Source of the DNA: a virus | Length of the DNA: 46,987 nt | Reading direction: 5' to 3' (one strand) | Virus record (IMG/VR): IMGVR_UViG_3300035698_004489 | Coordinates: 1-46,987 of that record | The notes under the pieces: generated by a model | Told to the model about the DNA's origin: nothing | Databases searched by the model: none | The model's input: the letters and a program-made list of their open reading frames with translations, nothing else | Made by a program: the position numbers and the translations under genes | Shown: positions 7,269-14,298 of the stretch, piece after piece | How the letters are laid out: every line of letters starts with the position of its first letter | How positions within the stretch are numbered: position 1 is the stretch's first letter

Positions 7269-7814
7269 ATGGAAATCACAGAAAACTGGCTAAGAAAAAA
7301 TGACGCTTGTGCAGGATCAATAAAGGCGTTCAGGAGGTGGAGGTTTCCGAATGGAAAAAAGGATGTAGTTCAACTTATCCACCTGTTGATTGAGGCAGAT
7401 AAGTTGAATTGGGCGAACTGGTTATTGTCATGGGCGTTACCTCAAAGAGATAAGGTTAGGTATGCCGTGTTTGCGGCGAGGTCAGCGCTGATGCTACATC
7501 AAGAGCGTAATCCGCAGGACGAAAGATTTTTGGCCGCTATAGAAGCGGCTGAGGCTGTTATTGAAAACAATAACCGCGAAACAAGAGCGGCGGCTCGTGT
7601 GGCGGCTGATGCGGCGACTTATACGGCGGCTCGTGCGGCGGCTCGTGCGGCGGCTTATACGGCGGTTCGCGTGGCTCGTGTGGCGGCCTATACGGCGGGT
7701 TATAGAGCAGCTAATGCGGCGGCTCGTGTGGTGGCTCATACGGCGGTTGATGCTCTATATGATAAAGCAATGACGGCCATAGTAGAGTATGGCCTGACCT
7801 TAATGGAGGAATAA
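7269..7814 (+). CDS. Imm-5-like protein with alanine-repeat tail
   Basis: The first 110 of 181 residues contain NDACAGSIKAFRRW, LNWANWLLSWALPQ, VRYAVFAARSAL and FLAAIEAAEAVIE. These match my recollection of the putative immunity protein (Imm-5) family, in which W.N/C..., W...L and AAR helices lead into Ala-rich repeats. Residues about 113-165 are such a tail, built of AAR/AAYTA units, and its DNA is a run of imperfect GCGGCT/TATACGGCG repeats (about 7590-7750). Family members occur in bacteria and phages, and their role in phages is not settled. The ribosome site is GGAG. The gene's last codons and stop form part of a direct repeat copied downstream at 8142. Confidence 0.65.
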   Translation: MEITENWLRKNDACAGSIKAFRRWRFPNGKKDVVQLIHLLIEADKLNWANWLLSWALPQRDKVRYAVFAARSALMLHQERNPQDERFLAAIEAAEAVIENNNRETRAAARVAADAATYTAARAAARAAAYTAVRVARVAAYTAGYRAANAAARVVAHTAVDALYDKAMTAIVEYGLTLMEE

Positions 7815-7834
7815 AAATGAAGTACAAGACAAAA
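7802..7834 (+). repeat. Direct repeat A, upstream copy (gene junction)
   Basis: This copy covers the 3' end of the Imm-5-like gene, a GGAGGA site and the start ATGAAGTACAAGACAAAA. It matches 8142-8174 at 31 of 33 positions. Here the start leads into a different frame and is not a gene. The 97-residue gene between the copies looks inserted. Confidence 0.85.
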
Positions 7835-7847
7835 AAGGAGAGACGAA

Positions 7848-8141
7848 ATGGCAATACATCTTCCCTGGACAGACGGTTGCTGTGCTTATATAGAGTTGGA
7901 CAATCACGAAGATATATCCAACTTTATGAAACGCAAACGCACACAAAAAACAGTTATCTACCGATTGGGAGGTGATTTGTTTCCGGTAGACTGTGCTTTA
8001 TGTGGTAAACCGATAACCGAAGAGAGCGGCAATAGAGTTGACGTTTATCCTAAGTTGAAAAAGGTCTTTCCATACCACTACGAATGTGCTTGGAAAATGA
8101 CATTTGCTGCTATTGATAGACTTATTGCTAAGTGTAACTAA
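7848..8141 (+). CDS. Small zinc-finger-like protein (inserted cassette A)
   Basis: This 97-residue protein has an AGGAGAGACGAA ribosome site. CALCGK (C-x2-C) near residue 49 and YHYECAW (H-x2-C) near residue 78 could bind one zinc ion. The N-terminal part has WTDGCCAYIEL and a basic KRKRTQK loop. No family is assigned. The gene lies exactly between two copies of direct repeat A: the downstream copy starts on the base after its stop codon. That suggests insertion between the Imm-5-like gene and the 54-residue gene. Confidence 0.75.
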   Translation: MAIHLPWTDGCCAYIELDNHEDISNFMKRKRTQKTVIYRLGGDLFPVDCALCGKPITEESGNRVDVYPKLKKVFPYHYECAWKMTFAAIDRLIAKCN

Positions 8142-8174
8142 AATGGAGGAACGAAAATGAAGTACAAGACAAAA
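8142..8174 (+). repeat. Direct repeat A, downstream copy
   Basis: It begins directly after the stop codon at 8139-8141 and contains the functional GGAGG and ATG (8157) of the 54-residue gene. Its partner is 7802-7834, 340 bases upstream. Confidence 0.85.
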
Positions 8175-8321
8175 CGCGACGCCCTACGGTCGCGAACCAA
8201 CTTTACAGCATCTAGCGGATGGACTGAAAGGGCTACAGAGACGCGGTACTTCAGTATAAGTGAAGGCAGATTTGTAAAGTGCTGGATACTCGTGCTGGCT
8301 AGAAAGAATCAAGTTCACTAA
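8157..8321 (+). CDS. Small 54-residue basic protein
   Basis: ATG at 8157 follows GGAGGAACGAAA, and the frame ends at TAA 8319-8321, just before the next AGGAG. The product opens MKYKTKRDALRSRTNF and has an aromatic/basic middle and a hydrophobic WILVLA stretch. It is not recognised. The excellent ribosome site and tight fit between neighbours support a real gene. Its 5' end is the unit duplicated at 7802-7834. Confidence 0.65.
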   Translation: MKYKTKRDALRSRTNFTASSGWTERATETRYFSISEGRFVKCWILVLARKNQVH

Positions 8322-8334
8322 GAGGAGAGACGAA

Positions 8335-8655
8335 ATGGATATGAAGTGTTTGCGTTGCTTAGAATCCTGGGATATTAGCTACATTAGAGAGGATATACTT
8401 CCCGATGTCGGCCCGTGTAATCTCTGGAAGGCGGCGGCAAAAGCTCCAAAGCCAACACATAGCAGAGGTTTTACGTTCTCTGCGCCCGGCCCGTATATCG
8501 AGAGTTGCCCAGCCTGTCCTCCGGTTGTAGACGATTCAGTTAAGGATGAGTCGGCTATAATTAGAGCGATAGCAGACTTAATGGGTGATGATATTGATGG
8601 CTTCTGTTCCGAGATTGAGGATATGGAAGCATTGGGTATGTTTTCTGAAGAATAA
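8335..8655 (+). CDS. Small Cys-motif protein
   Basis: This 106-residue protein starts with MDMKCLRCLESWD; the C-x2-C at residues 5-8 and a second CPAC pair near residue 62 could form a zinc ribbon with a long insert. The C-terminal 40 residues are acidic (SAIIRAIADLMGDDIDGF). It has an AGGAGAGACGAA ribosome site, a 16-base string with the ATGG that also precedes the 7848 gene. No function is assigned. Confidence 0.7.
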   Translation: MDMKCLRCLESWDISYIREDILPDVGPCNLWKAAAKAPKPTHSRGFTFSAPGPYIESCPACPPVVDDSVKDESAIIRAIADLMGDDIDGFCSEIEDMEALGMFSEE

Positions 8656-8687
8656 CTTAAATCCGAATAACATGGAGGTGACGAATA

Positions 8688-8753
8688 ATGGGAAACAAGT
8701 CTGTGAAAGATATGGCTGTTGAAGTTGGTTTATTTGACGGATACGAGTATTAG
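8688..8753 (+). CDS. Possible 21-residue small protein
   Basis: GGAGGTGACGAATA precedes ATG at 8688; the frame ends at TAG 8753. The peptide is MGNKSVKDMAVEVGLFDGYEY. The ribosome site matches the pattern of real early genes nearby. The product is too short to place in any family. Confidence 0.45.
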   Translation: MGNKSVKDMAVEVGLFDGYEY

Positions 8754-8777
8754 AATATCAACTAACATAAAGCCGAA

Positions 8778-8813
8778 ACGCCGAAAGGCGTCTGCTGGCA
8801 GGGATGACCAGCA
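8778..8813 (+). ncRNA. Tandem stem-loops in the 8844 gene leader
   Basis: ACGCC (8778-8782), a GAAA tetraloop and GGCGT (8787-8791) form a GNRA-capped hairpin. One base later TGCTGG (8793-8798) pairs with CCAGCA (8808-8813) around a nine-base loop. A purine-rich stretch and the SD for 8844 follow. This looks like a folded leader element, but it does not match a riboswitch class I know. Confidence 0.5.
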
Positions 8814-8843
8814 CCGACGAGGCAACCAACGAAGGGAGAAGTA

Positions 8844-9095
8844 ATGAAAATAAAAAAGCGAGTGCTGTTTATGGGTCAACGCGATATTGACAATAATAAA
8901 TGGAGTAAGTTTTTTTCTTACACAAAGCAAGAATTTTGCCCTTCCTGTAAAAAGAATTTGTATAATGGGTACGCGTGGGAGTGCGAATACGAAAAAAAAG
9001 AAAAGCCCGACATCCTTTGCGAAAACTGTGTCGATGTCGTCTCTTTAAGCGAGTTAATTAAGGTCTACCTTAAGGCACAGATAGGGGCGATGTAA
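8844..9095 (+). CDS. Small zinc-ribbon-like protein
   Basis: This 83-residue protein has CPSC at about residue 32 and CENC near residue 62, a four-Cys arrangement typical of zinc ribbons. The N-terminus is basic (MKIKKRVLF). AAGGGAGAAGTA gives the ribosome site. It ends by overlapping the next gene as TAATG. The leader contains two stem-loops, so translation may be regulated. The function is unknown. Confidence 0.7.
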   Translation: MKIKKRVLFMGQRDIDNNKWSKFFSYTKQEFCPSCKKNLYNGYAWECEYEKKEKPDILCENCVDVVSLSELIKVYLKAQIGAM

Positions 9096-9409
9096 TGCAA
9101 CCCAATTTTCATTCACCTTTACTGTATGGTCGACGACCTCCAGTGATGCGCGATCCTCGTATCTTGTATCCAATCAAGCGTGGGCTGCCTCCTATAGCTA
9201 AGAACGTAGCGCGGAGACGCTTGGATACAAAAATTACCTACGCTTTGACGGGGGCGCATACTTTACAGTATGCCGAGATTGAGGATGCGCTCACCCGTGC
9301 GGGGAGTGGCGACGGCCGCGCGGCTTTCAAGTTGGTTACAAGGATCAACTCCCGGACTGATTACGTTATAGTCGGGGATGGTGTAATGAAATTACAAAGG
9401 AGGCGTTAG
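9095..9409 (+). CDS. Small basic protein, unknown
   Basis: This 104-residue, strongly basic protein begins at an ATG overlapping the previous stop (TAATG), so it is likely translated by coupling. It has Pro/Arg-rich segments (YGRRPPVMRDPR) and an AGSGDGRAAFKLVTRINSR region followed by a beta hairpin, YVIVGDGVMKL. Nucleic-acid binding is plausible from charge alone. It is not recognised. Confidence 0.65.
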   Translation: MQPNFHSPLLYGRRPPVMRDPRILYPIKRGLPPIAKNVARRRLDTKITYALTGAHTLQYAEIEDALTRAGSGDGRAAFKLVTRINSRTDYVIVGDGVMKLQRRR

Positions 9410-9411
9410 AG

Positions 9412-9705
9412 ATGGAGAGATACAATCGATCGGTTGAAGAACTCGAACAGGCACTGGCGGACGCGAAAGAGCAGAAGGAGATTGCATTTCAGGAGAAGGC
9501 GTGGGACTTGGGTCTGGCGATACTGGACGACCGCGAGTTAAGGGGCGACTCGTACAACCAGAAAACGCTGTACGGGCCCTGGGAGGGTTTCTCGCCTCGG
9601 CAGAGAGCAAAAGTAATGAAGAAGTTTTGCCATAAAGCTAAGGGGATGATGAGGTATGGTATAATGGACGCTATCCGCGACGTGCTGGCGAGCGAGGAAG
9701 AGTAG
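9412..9705 (+). CDS. Small coiled-coil protein
   Basis: The 97-residue product starts with a likely coiled coil, SVEELEQALADAKEQKEIAF. A helical region with FSPRQRAKVMKKFCHKAKG and an acidic C-terminus follow. AAGGAGG lies nine bases before the ATG. Codons for the RYGIMD segment include the TATGGTATAAT string (9655-9665) seen in the main promoters, without a fitting -35. No function is assigned. Confidence 0.65.
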   Translation: MERYNRSVEELEQALADAKEQKEIAFQEKAWDLGLAILDDRELRGDSYNQKTLYGPWEGFSPRQRAKVMKKFCHKAKGMMRYGIMDAIRDVLASEEE

Positions 9706-9736
9706 AACGCCCCCCACTTTAACGGAGGAACGAAAA

Positions 9737-10075
9737 ATGGATTGCAAAACTTGCAAATTGAAAGATGGCTGCCCAGTGCGCGACCTTGAGCCCGCGTGGG
9801 ACGAAGCGGGGGTCGTGTGCGATACCTTTAACGACTTCATGGTATTAGCCATTGAAAATACATCACCACTTGGAATGTTTCTGGCTTATAAGCTGATGAG
9901 AGCCAGGCTAAGTGTAGTTAGTGAGCTTGTAGAGAGTTCTTATCCACCAGTCGTCGTAAAGGCAATAGACGAGTTTGTAGAGGTACAAGCTAATAAAGAA
10001 ATGACAGATACAGTTAACGATCTATTAGACTCCGGTAGATACGTGGAGGAAGTCTTAAATGAAATACAATCTTGA
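9737..10075 (+). CDS. Small Cys-cluster protein
   Basis: This 112-residue protein has MDCKTCKLKDGCPV at its start (Cys 3, 6, 12) and CDTF near residue 28, enough ligands for a zinc ion or a small Fe-S cluster. The rest is helical with LGMFLAYKLMRARLSVVSEL. The ribosome site is GGAGGAACGAAAA. The end overlaps the next gene by 17 bases, which indicates tight coupling. It is not recognised. Confidence 0.7.
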   Translation: MDCKTCKLKDGCPVRDLEPAWDEAGVVCDTFNDFMVLAIENTSPLGMFLAYKLMRARLSVVSELVESSYPPVVVKAIDEFVEVQANKEMTDTVNDLLDSGRYVEEVLNEIQS

Positions 10076-10535
10076 CCCAGAAATGGAGCAGCTTAAAGAG
10101 AAATTAAACCAATTAGAGGCGGCTCACAGCGCTATGGCTCACGATGTTGCGGCCTTTATGGGTAAAGCGAGTAGGGCTTTGGATGTTATGGACGAGGTGC
10201 TTACTGAAGAAATAGACGGGTACGCTGAAAAATTCCAAAAGCACTCTCTCGTATTGGTTGTGCGCGGCGTAGTGAGGAATAGAATGGCTCTACATGCACG
10301 CGGCGACCTTGAAGGGTACGCGAAATTAGGCGAACATCTTGACACTATAAAGGCGGCAGCGAAAGAGGACGGATTGCAAAGCCTTTACAACAAGGTCGTA
10401 CGCAAGCTTGAACAGGAAGCCGAGGCGAACAAGCACGCAGAGATGGCGGCCAAAAAGACGCATAAAGAGATTACAGATTTGCCGGACATGAAGGTCGTGT
10501 CTATCGTTCCCCCGGGCAAAGCCGAGAAGCTTTGA
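10059..10535 (+). CDS. Coiled-coil helical protein
   Basis: This 158-residue product is almost wholly helical, with an N-terminal coiled coil (MEQLKEKLNQLEAAH) and a second charged helix at about 115-145. It starts inside the previous gene behind GGAGGAAG. The C-terminus is a short Pro-containing tail. The shape suits an oligomeric scaffold or partner protein in the replication block that follows. It is not recognised. Confidence 0.65.
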   Translation: MKYNLDPEMEQLKEKLNQLEAAHSAMAHDVAAFMGKASRALDVMDEVLTEEIDGYAEKFQKHSLVLVVRGVVRNRMALHARGDLEGYAKLGEHLDTIKAAAKEDGLQSLYNKVVRKLEQEAEANKHAEMAAKKTHKEITDLPDMKVVSIVPPGKAEKL

Positions 10536-10596
10536 ACCCGGAGGTTCGTTTCTCCAAACCAGAAAGGAGGATATAATATAGTTGATTATGACGATC

Positions 10597-10635
10597 GGTC
10601 GGCTTCGGGTTTCGTGCGGATTACCGGAGCCGACC
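10597..10635 (+). promoter_or_regulatory. Stem-loop upstream of the SNF2 helicase gene
   Basis: GGTCGGCTTCGG (10597-10608) pairs with CCGGAGCCGACC (10624-10635) over 12 bases with one G-T, around a 15-base loop. No T run follows, so a processing site or translational element is more likely than a terminator. It lies 32 bases before the GTG start at 10668. Confidence 0.55.
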
Positions 10636-10667
10636 TTATCTAAAAATGAAAGCGAAGGAGAAACAAA

Positions 10668-12626
10668 GTGAAGCTAGTTCATATTAGAACCGGAAGTAGA
10701 AGAACCTCAATAGGAATTGCGGGACGATTGAATTTCTATGAGGGGAAACAGTTGCGCGCTATTGGTGGGTCGCGGAGTAACGCTTCTCCATCACTAAACC
10801 CCCCCTTTAACGAACGGTCGCATTACTTTGTGCCGATGGTGATGGCGCGCCGTCTCTTTAACAAACCGGACAAAAAAGACTTCGGGAAATGGGCGCAACC
10901 AAACTTTATGATGAAATGGGAGTATGCTTTAGGTGAAACCTTTAGCGACCTTCGTATTACCAACGAAGCTTATAGTTTTTACCAGAGGTGGCTCGCGGCG
11001 GAGAAGGAAATAGCTTCGATAAAGCGTAGCGACGAAGCCGTTATCGACAGAGTACTCGCGAGGAACGGTGTTGATGACGCCTTCTTCGCCCGCGAGCCTA
11101 AATTGCATCAGAAAGCGGGCTTGGCTTTTTTCTTAGTTTCGTACGAGCTTGACGCGGGGCATATTATGTTGTTCGACGAGATGCGGACAGGCAAAACGAA
11201 ACAAGCGATTGACATAGCCCGCTTTCTTCTTGTCAATAAGATTATAAATCAGGTCTTGATAGTGTGTCCAAACAGCATCAAGCGTGTCTGGATAAACGAG
11301 TTAATGAAAGACGCGCCCGATAGAGCGTTCCTTAGTACGATAGTACAGGGAACGAAGGCCAAAAGACAAGAAATATGGCGTCAAGGCTTTTTCTTTTACG
11401 TCGTAGGGTATGAATCTTTACGAAATGACATGAAGGAAGCATATGCTTGGCAGAAAGATAAAAAACTTAAATGGCTTTTGATTGTTGACGAAGCTCATAA
11501 GTTGAAGAACGCTGCCGCTTTGCAGACTAAGGTTATTTTAGGTACTGCTAGAAATTATGATGGTCTAAAGCCTGATTATAGTGTATTTTTGACCGGAACT
11601 CCAGTTGCAAATCAACCAATTGACATAGTGACGACATGCAATTTCGTGTGTCCCGGTATACTTGGGGAGAATGTGGAACACTTCAAAACTCGCTTCACCA
11701 TCAGGGGAGGTTATACCGGAGGAGAGGTGACTGGCTATCAGCACTTAGACGAGATACGATGGAGATTAGCTCGCATATCTATGCGCAGAGTGCGCTCTGA
11801 TGTAATGTTTGACGAGTCAGTGATTATGCCGCGATACGGAACCTTAAAGGGCGACCAGTTAAAAGCTTACGAAGATATGCGAGACAAGCTCTATGCCGAG
11901 ATAATTGGACTTAGCGGTGAACCGACCGCTGTTCAAGCTCGTAATCAACTATCAAAGATGATACGACTTCAGCAAATTACCACCGGTTACCTATCTCCAG
12001 ACCCACAGACTATCGGATGGTTCAAGAATTACGGCTGGAAGATACAAGAACTGGATGATTTGCTAAAAGATTATCTGGCTGACTTTGGCAAGATAGTAAT
12101 TTGGTCGAGGTTTGTACCTGTTTTGTTGCATCTTTTAGAAAGGTACAGGAAGCATGGTGCTTTGATTTGTCGAGGTCAGATGGGAGACAAAGCGATAGAA
12201 AATATGTATGCTTTCCAGCGGAAACCAGAACACAAAATTATGCTTGCACAGTATCAAACTAGTGAAGGTAAAGGGTTTCAGCCGGCTACTGCTGCGGTAT
12301 TTCTTGACAAATGGATGTCTCCAGCTCTGAACAAGCAAGCCGCCGATAGAATTACAGGAATTGAAAATCCTGTTACAACTTGTCTAATACCCTTTATAAC
12401 AGAGGGTACTATTGACGAGCGCATTGAGTTTTTGTTGCAAGAGAAAAGGGATTGGTCGGATGCGATAACCGGAGACAAACGAACCAACGAAATCAAGTTG
12501 CCGCATCTTGATAAACATACGCTTCTATATCTGTTGGCTAATCCTGATGAAGCTAAGGAATACGAGTCCAGATTTAAGGAGGAAAAAGATGGACAAAGAA
12601 AATTTGATCTTAGAAAAAGTAAATGA
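10668..12626 (+). CDS. SNF2-family DEAH helicase/translocase
   Basis: The start is GTG behind AAGGAG. This 652-residue protein has motif I DEMRTGKT (170-177), motif Ia CPNSIKRVW, motif II DEAH (274-277) and motif III LTGTP (308-312). The C-terminal helicase lobe shows IVIWSRFVP, SEGKGFQPATAAVFLD and a Q..DRITG arginine-finger motif. SNF2 ATPases translocate on duplex DNA and remodel or clear bound proteins. Phage members often sit in replication modules, as here. About 150 N-terminal residues precede motif I and are not recognised. Confidence 0.9.
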   Translation: MKLVHIRTGSRRTSIGIAGRLNFYEGKQLRAIGGSRSNASPSLNPPFNERSHYFVPMVMARRLFNKPDKKDFGKWAQPNFMMKWEYALGETFSDLRITNEAYSFYQRWLAAEKEIASIKRSDEAVIDRVLARNGVDDAFFAREPKLHQKAGLAFFLVSYELDAGHIMLFDEMRTGKTKQAIDIARFLLVNKIINQVLIVCPNSIKRVWINELMKDAPDRAFLSTIVQGTKAKRQEIWRQGFFFYVVGYESLRNDMKEAYAWQKDKKLKWLLIVDEAHKLKNAAALQTKVILGTARNYDGLKPDYSVFLTGTPVANQPIDIVTTCNFVCPGILGENVEHFKTRFTIRGGYTGGEVTGYQHLDEIRWRLARISMRRVRSDVMFDESVIMPRYGTLKGDQLKAYEDMRDKLYAEIIGLSGEPTAVQARNQLSKMIRLQQITTGYLSPDPQTIGWFKNYGWKIQELDDLLKDYLADFGKIVIWSRFVPVLLHLLERYRKHGALICRGQMGDKAIENMYAFQRKPEHKIMLAQYQTSEGKGFQPATAAVFLDKWMSPALNKQAADRITGIENPVTTCLIPFITEGTIDERIEFLLQEKRDWSDAITGDKRTNEIKLPHLDKHTLLYLLANPDEAKEYESRFKEEKDGQRKFDLRKSK

Positions 12627-12792
12627 GAGTAAGTTTTACCCGTGTCATGACGAGTATAAAGCATTTCTCAAAAAGCTCAGTGTATCGGAGTTAGTTTTGG
12701 TAACTCATGATTTAAGGCGTTCCCCAGAAGATAAAAACTATTTGCTTGCGGCACTAATGGAAATGAAAAGGAGGGCTAAGTGTCAACAATAA
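12589..12792 (+). CDS. Small helical protein overlapping the helicase gene
   Basis: The chosen ATG (12589) has AAGGAGGAAAAAG upstream and lies 38 bases inside the helicase gene. A longer open frame to 12508 has no site and is rejected. The 67-residue product is charged and helical (SVSELVLVTHDLRRSPEDKN) with a basic end. It is probably translated by coupling with the helicase. The function is unknown. Confidence 0.65.
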   Translation: MDKENLILEKVNESKFYPCHDEYKAFLKKLSVSELVLVTHDLRRSPEDKNYLLAALMEMKRRAKCQQ

Positions 12793-13229
12793 TGCTTGAG
12801 CGAAAGAATTGGATATTTCATCCTCATACCAAAGCGGGTAAAGAGTCATTCCAGATAGAGGATAGAAACGAACACGAAAGGTTTATGCGAGAACAATTTG
12901 GGTGGATACCTTTATTTGCAAATACCGAGCTGACCTGTAAAGTGTGCGACGAGAGGATAAAAGGGAATGACGCACTAAGTCATCTTCAGACCAAGAAACA
13001 CTTAGCAAAAAGGGAGGAGTTGCTTCAGAAAGTAAACTGTATTGATCCTGACTTTTGTGACGGGTGTCCTAACTTGATACAGGAAGATAATCCGTGGAGT
13101 GAGATGACGGAGCAGGTGTGTCGTCTTGGTTATGCTTATATGTTGGATGGTGATATTCCGACTATTGCATACTGTATTGACGAGGACTTGGAAAGACCTT
13201 TGTGCTGTACTTCTTATACAAGGAGCTAA
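12780..13229 (+). CDS. C2H2 zinc-finger protein with second Cys cluster
   Basis: The GTG at 12780 sits five bases after AAGGAGG, better placed than the in-frame ATG at 12792. This 149-residue protein has C53-x2-C56, then H68 and H74, in TCKVCDERIKG...HLQTKKH, a U1/matrin-type C2H2 finger. A second part has CIDPDFCDGCP and later CCT, giving four or more possible metal ligands. C2H2 fingers of this type bind RNA or DNA in eukaryotes and occur now and then in phages. The role is probably nucleic-acid binding in the replication block. Confidence 0.7.
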   Translation: MSTIMLERKNWIFHPHTKAGKESFQIEDRNEHERFMREQFGWIPLFANTELTCKVCDERIKGNDALSHLQTKKHLAKREELLQKVNCIDPDFCDGCPNLIQEDNPWSEMTEQVCRLGYAYMLDGDIPTIAYCIDEDLERPLCCTSYTRS

Positions 13230-13232
13230 ACA

Positions 13233-13787
13233 ATGAATCTACAAACAAACCTTGACAACGGGATGCAGCTAGACGACCTTGATGCAATGAAGCCATTGGA
13301 GGCGGCTATACAGGCACAAAAAGAGTATCTATTTCTGAATCAGGAAATGAAAATAGCTGTAGCAAGGCGTAGCTATACCAGGGATAGACTCATTGCCGAA
13401 CTTGAGGCTAGAGGCAGCGATAGAGATGGAAATGAAGATGGCAAGGTACTTTTAATGCACAAGACCTATCCAAAGGTAACAGACCACGAAGCATTAAAAG
13501 AATATATCTACTCACTTGACGAGCCTGTCGGCACTTACTTGAAGGAGGTGTTTATTAAAGGGAATAAAAGTCAGGGTATTGATAACCCGCTAGATATATT
13601 AGTGGAGAAAGCTATGTTGCGCTCGATAGAGGAGGATATAGACATTTCAGAGGCTATGCCTCCTGGACTTACCGTTACCACCGATGCAAGTGTCAGGGTA
13701 ACATTGAAAAAGAACACTGGCGAGACGGCGCCCTTTAAAGATACTAGTAAATATCCAGAATTGGATGCAGCATTGGAGGAGAAATGA
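13233..13787 (+). CDS. Conserved-looking helical protein, unknown
   Basis: This 184-residue protein has AAGGAG before its ATG. It has a long helical N-half (KPLEAAIQAQKEYLFLNQEM), a Ser/Asp/Gly turn region, an acidic middle (SIEEDIDISEAMPPG), and a C-terminal beta segment VTTDASVRVTLKK. It is not recognised. It lies between the zinc-finger gene and small helical genes leading to the SSB-like gene, so a DNA replication or recombination partner is likely. Confidence 0.65.
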   Translation: MNLQTNLDNGMQLDDLDAMKPLEAAIQAQKEYLFLNQEMKIAVARRSYTRDRLIAELEARGSDRDGNEDGKVLLMHKTYPKVTDHEALKEYIYSLDEPVGTYLKEVFIKGNKSQGIDNPLDILVEKAMLRSIEEDIDISEAMPPGLTVTTDASVRVTLKKNTGETAPFKDTSKYPELDAALEEK

Positions 13788-13788
13788 A

Positions 13789-13971
13789 ATGCTAATGGAG
13801 TTGGAAGAGTTTGTAAAACAGATTGATGTTCTAACCGAAGCGGTAAAGGCTTTAATGATAATAGCGGTAGATGATTTGCTTGCTATTGGTATTCGCTCAG
13901 ATGATGAAAATGAAAAAGTTATTGGTTTATCTAGTATTGTTACTAAGATAGCCGAATTGGAGGAGAATTAA
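13789..13971 (+). CDS. Small acidic helical protein
   Basis: ATG at 13789 is chosen because GGAGGAGAAATGA precedes it; a longer frame to 13765 is inside the previous gene without support. The 60-residue product is acidic and helical (LEEFVKQIDVLTEAVKAL, SSIVTKIAELEEN) with hydrophobic heptads. It could pair with the next helical protein, which starts two bases after its stop. Confidence 0.6.
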   Translation: MLMELEEFVKQIDVLTEAVKALMIIAVDDLLAIGIRSDDENEKVIGLSSIVTKIAELEEN

Positions 13972-13972
13972 A

Positions 13973-14269
13973 ATGATTGAAGAAGGAGTCGAAGAAGTAA
14001 AAAAAGCTGGTTTTTGTGATAGAATAGACAAGATGCACGGCACTACACTTACAACCTTAAACTTGAGCATAGCTCGCCTTGAGAATAAAGTTAAATCAAT
14101 AACCATGCGCGATTTAGCTCCAGACAACGAATCGAAACCTGATTCTTCGGCCAGGGAGTCAAAAGGTTACGCAAACACTGAGCTGGGAGAAAAGATTGAA
14201 TCTCTTGACCATGAAACAATGTTCTTGGTTGCTAAATTGGACGCCGTGATAGAGAAGATAGTACTTTAA
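13973..14269 (+). CDS. Small coiled-coil protein
   Basis: The 98-residue product has GGAGGAGAATTAAA before its ATG. It contains LNLSIARLENKVKSI and LGEKIESLDHETMFLVAKLD, two amphipathic helices joined by a polar Ser/Pro/Lys linker. No catalytic residues are apparent. It may form a helical partner with the 60-residue product just upstream. Confidence 0.6.
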   Translation: MIEEGVEEVKKAGFCDRIDKMHGTTLTTLNLSIARLENKVKSITMRDLAPDNESKPDSSARESKGYANTELGEKIESLDHETMFLVAKLDAVIEKIVL

Positions 14270-14298
14270 CCGAACACAATCATGAAGGAGTAAGTAAA

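Noticed and set aside
7561-7773. Arg-rich plus-strand frame and its minus-strand counterpart (7494-7739)
   Set aside because: Both are shadows of the GCG/GCT repeat DNA of the alanine-repeat protein.
7817-7851. Second MKYKTK start at 7817
   Set aside because: It is the duplicated 5' end of the 54-residue gene and continues in a non-homologous frame.
9655-9665. TATGGTATAAT inside the 9412 gene as a promoter
   Set aside because: No acceptable -35 at 16-18 bases; the codons are part of a plausible protein.
10588-10671. 27-residue frame ending in the GTGA overlap with the SNF2 start
   Set aside because: The nearest SD is 17 bases from its ATG, and the DNA is fully used by the stem-loop; a leader peptide is possible but not supported.
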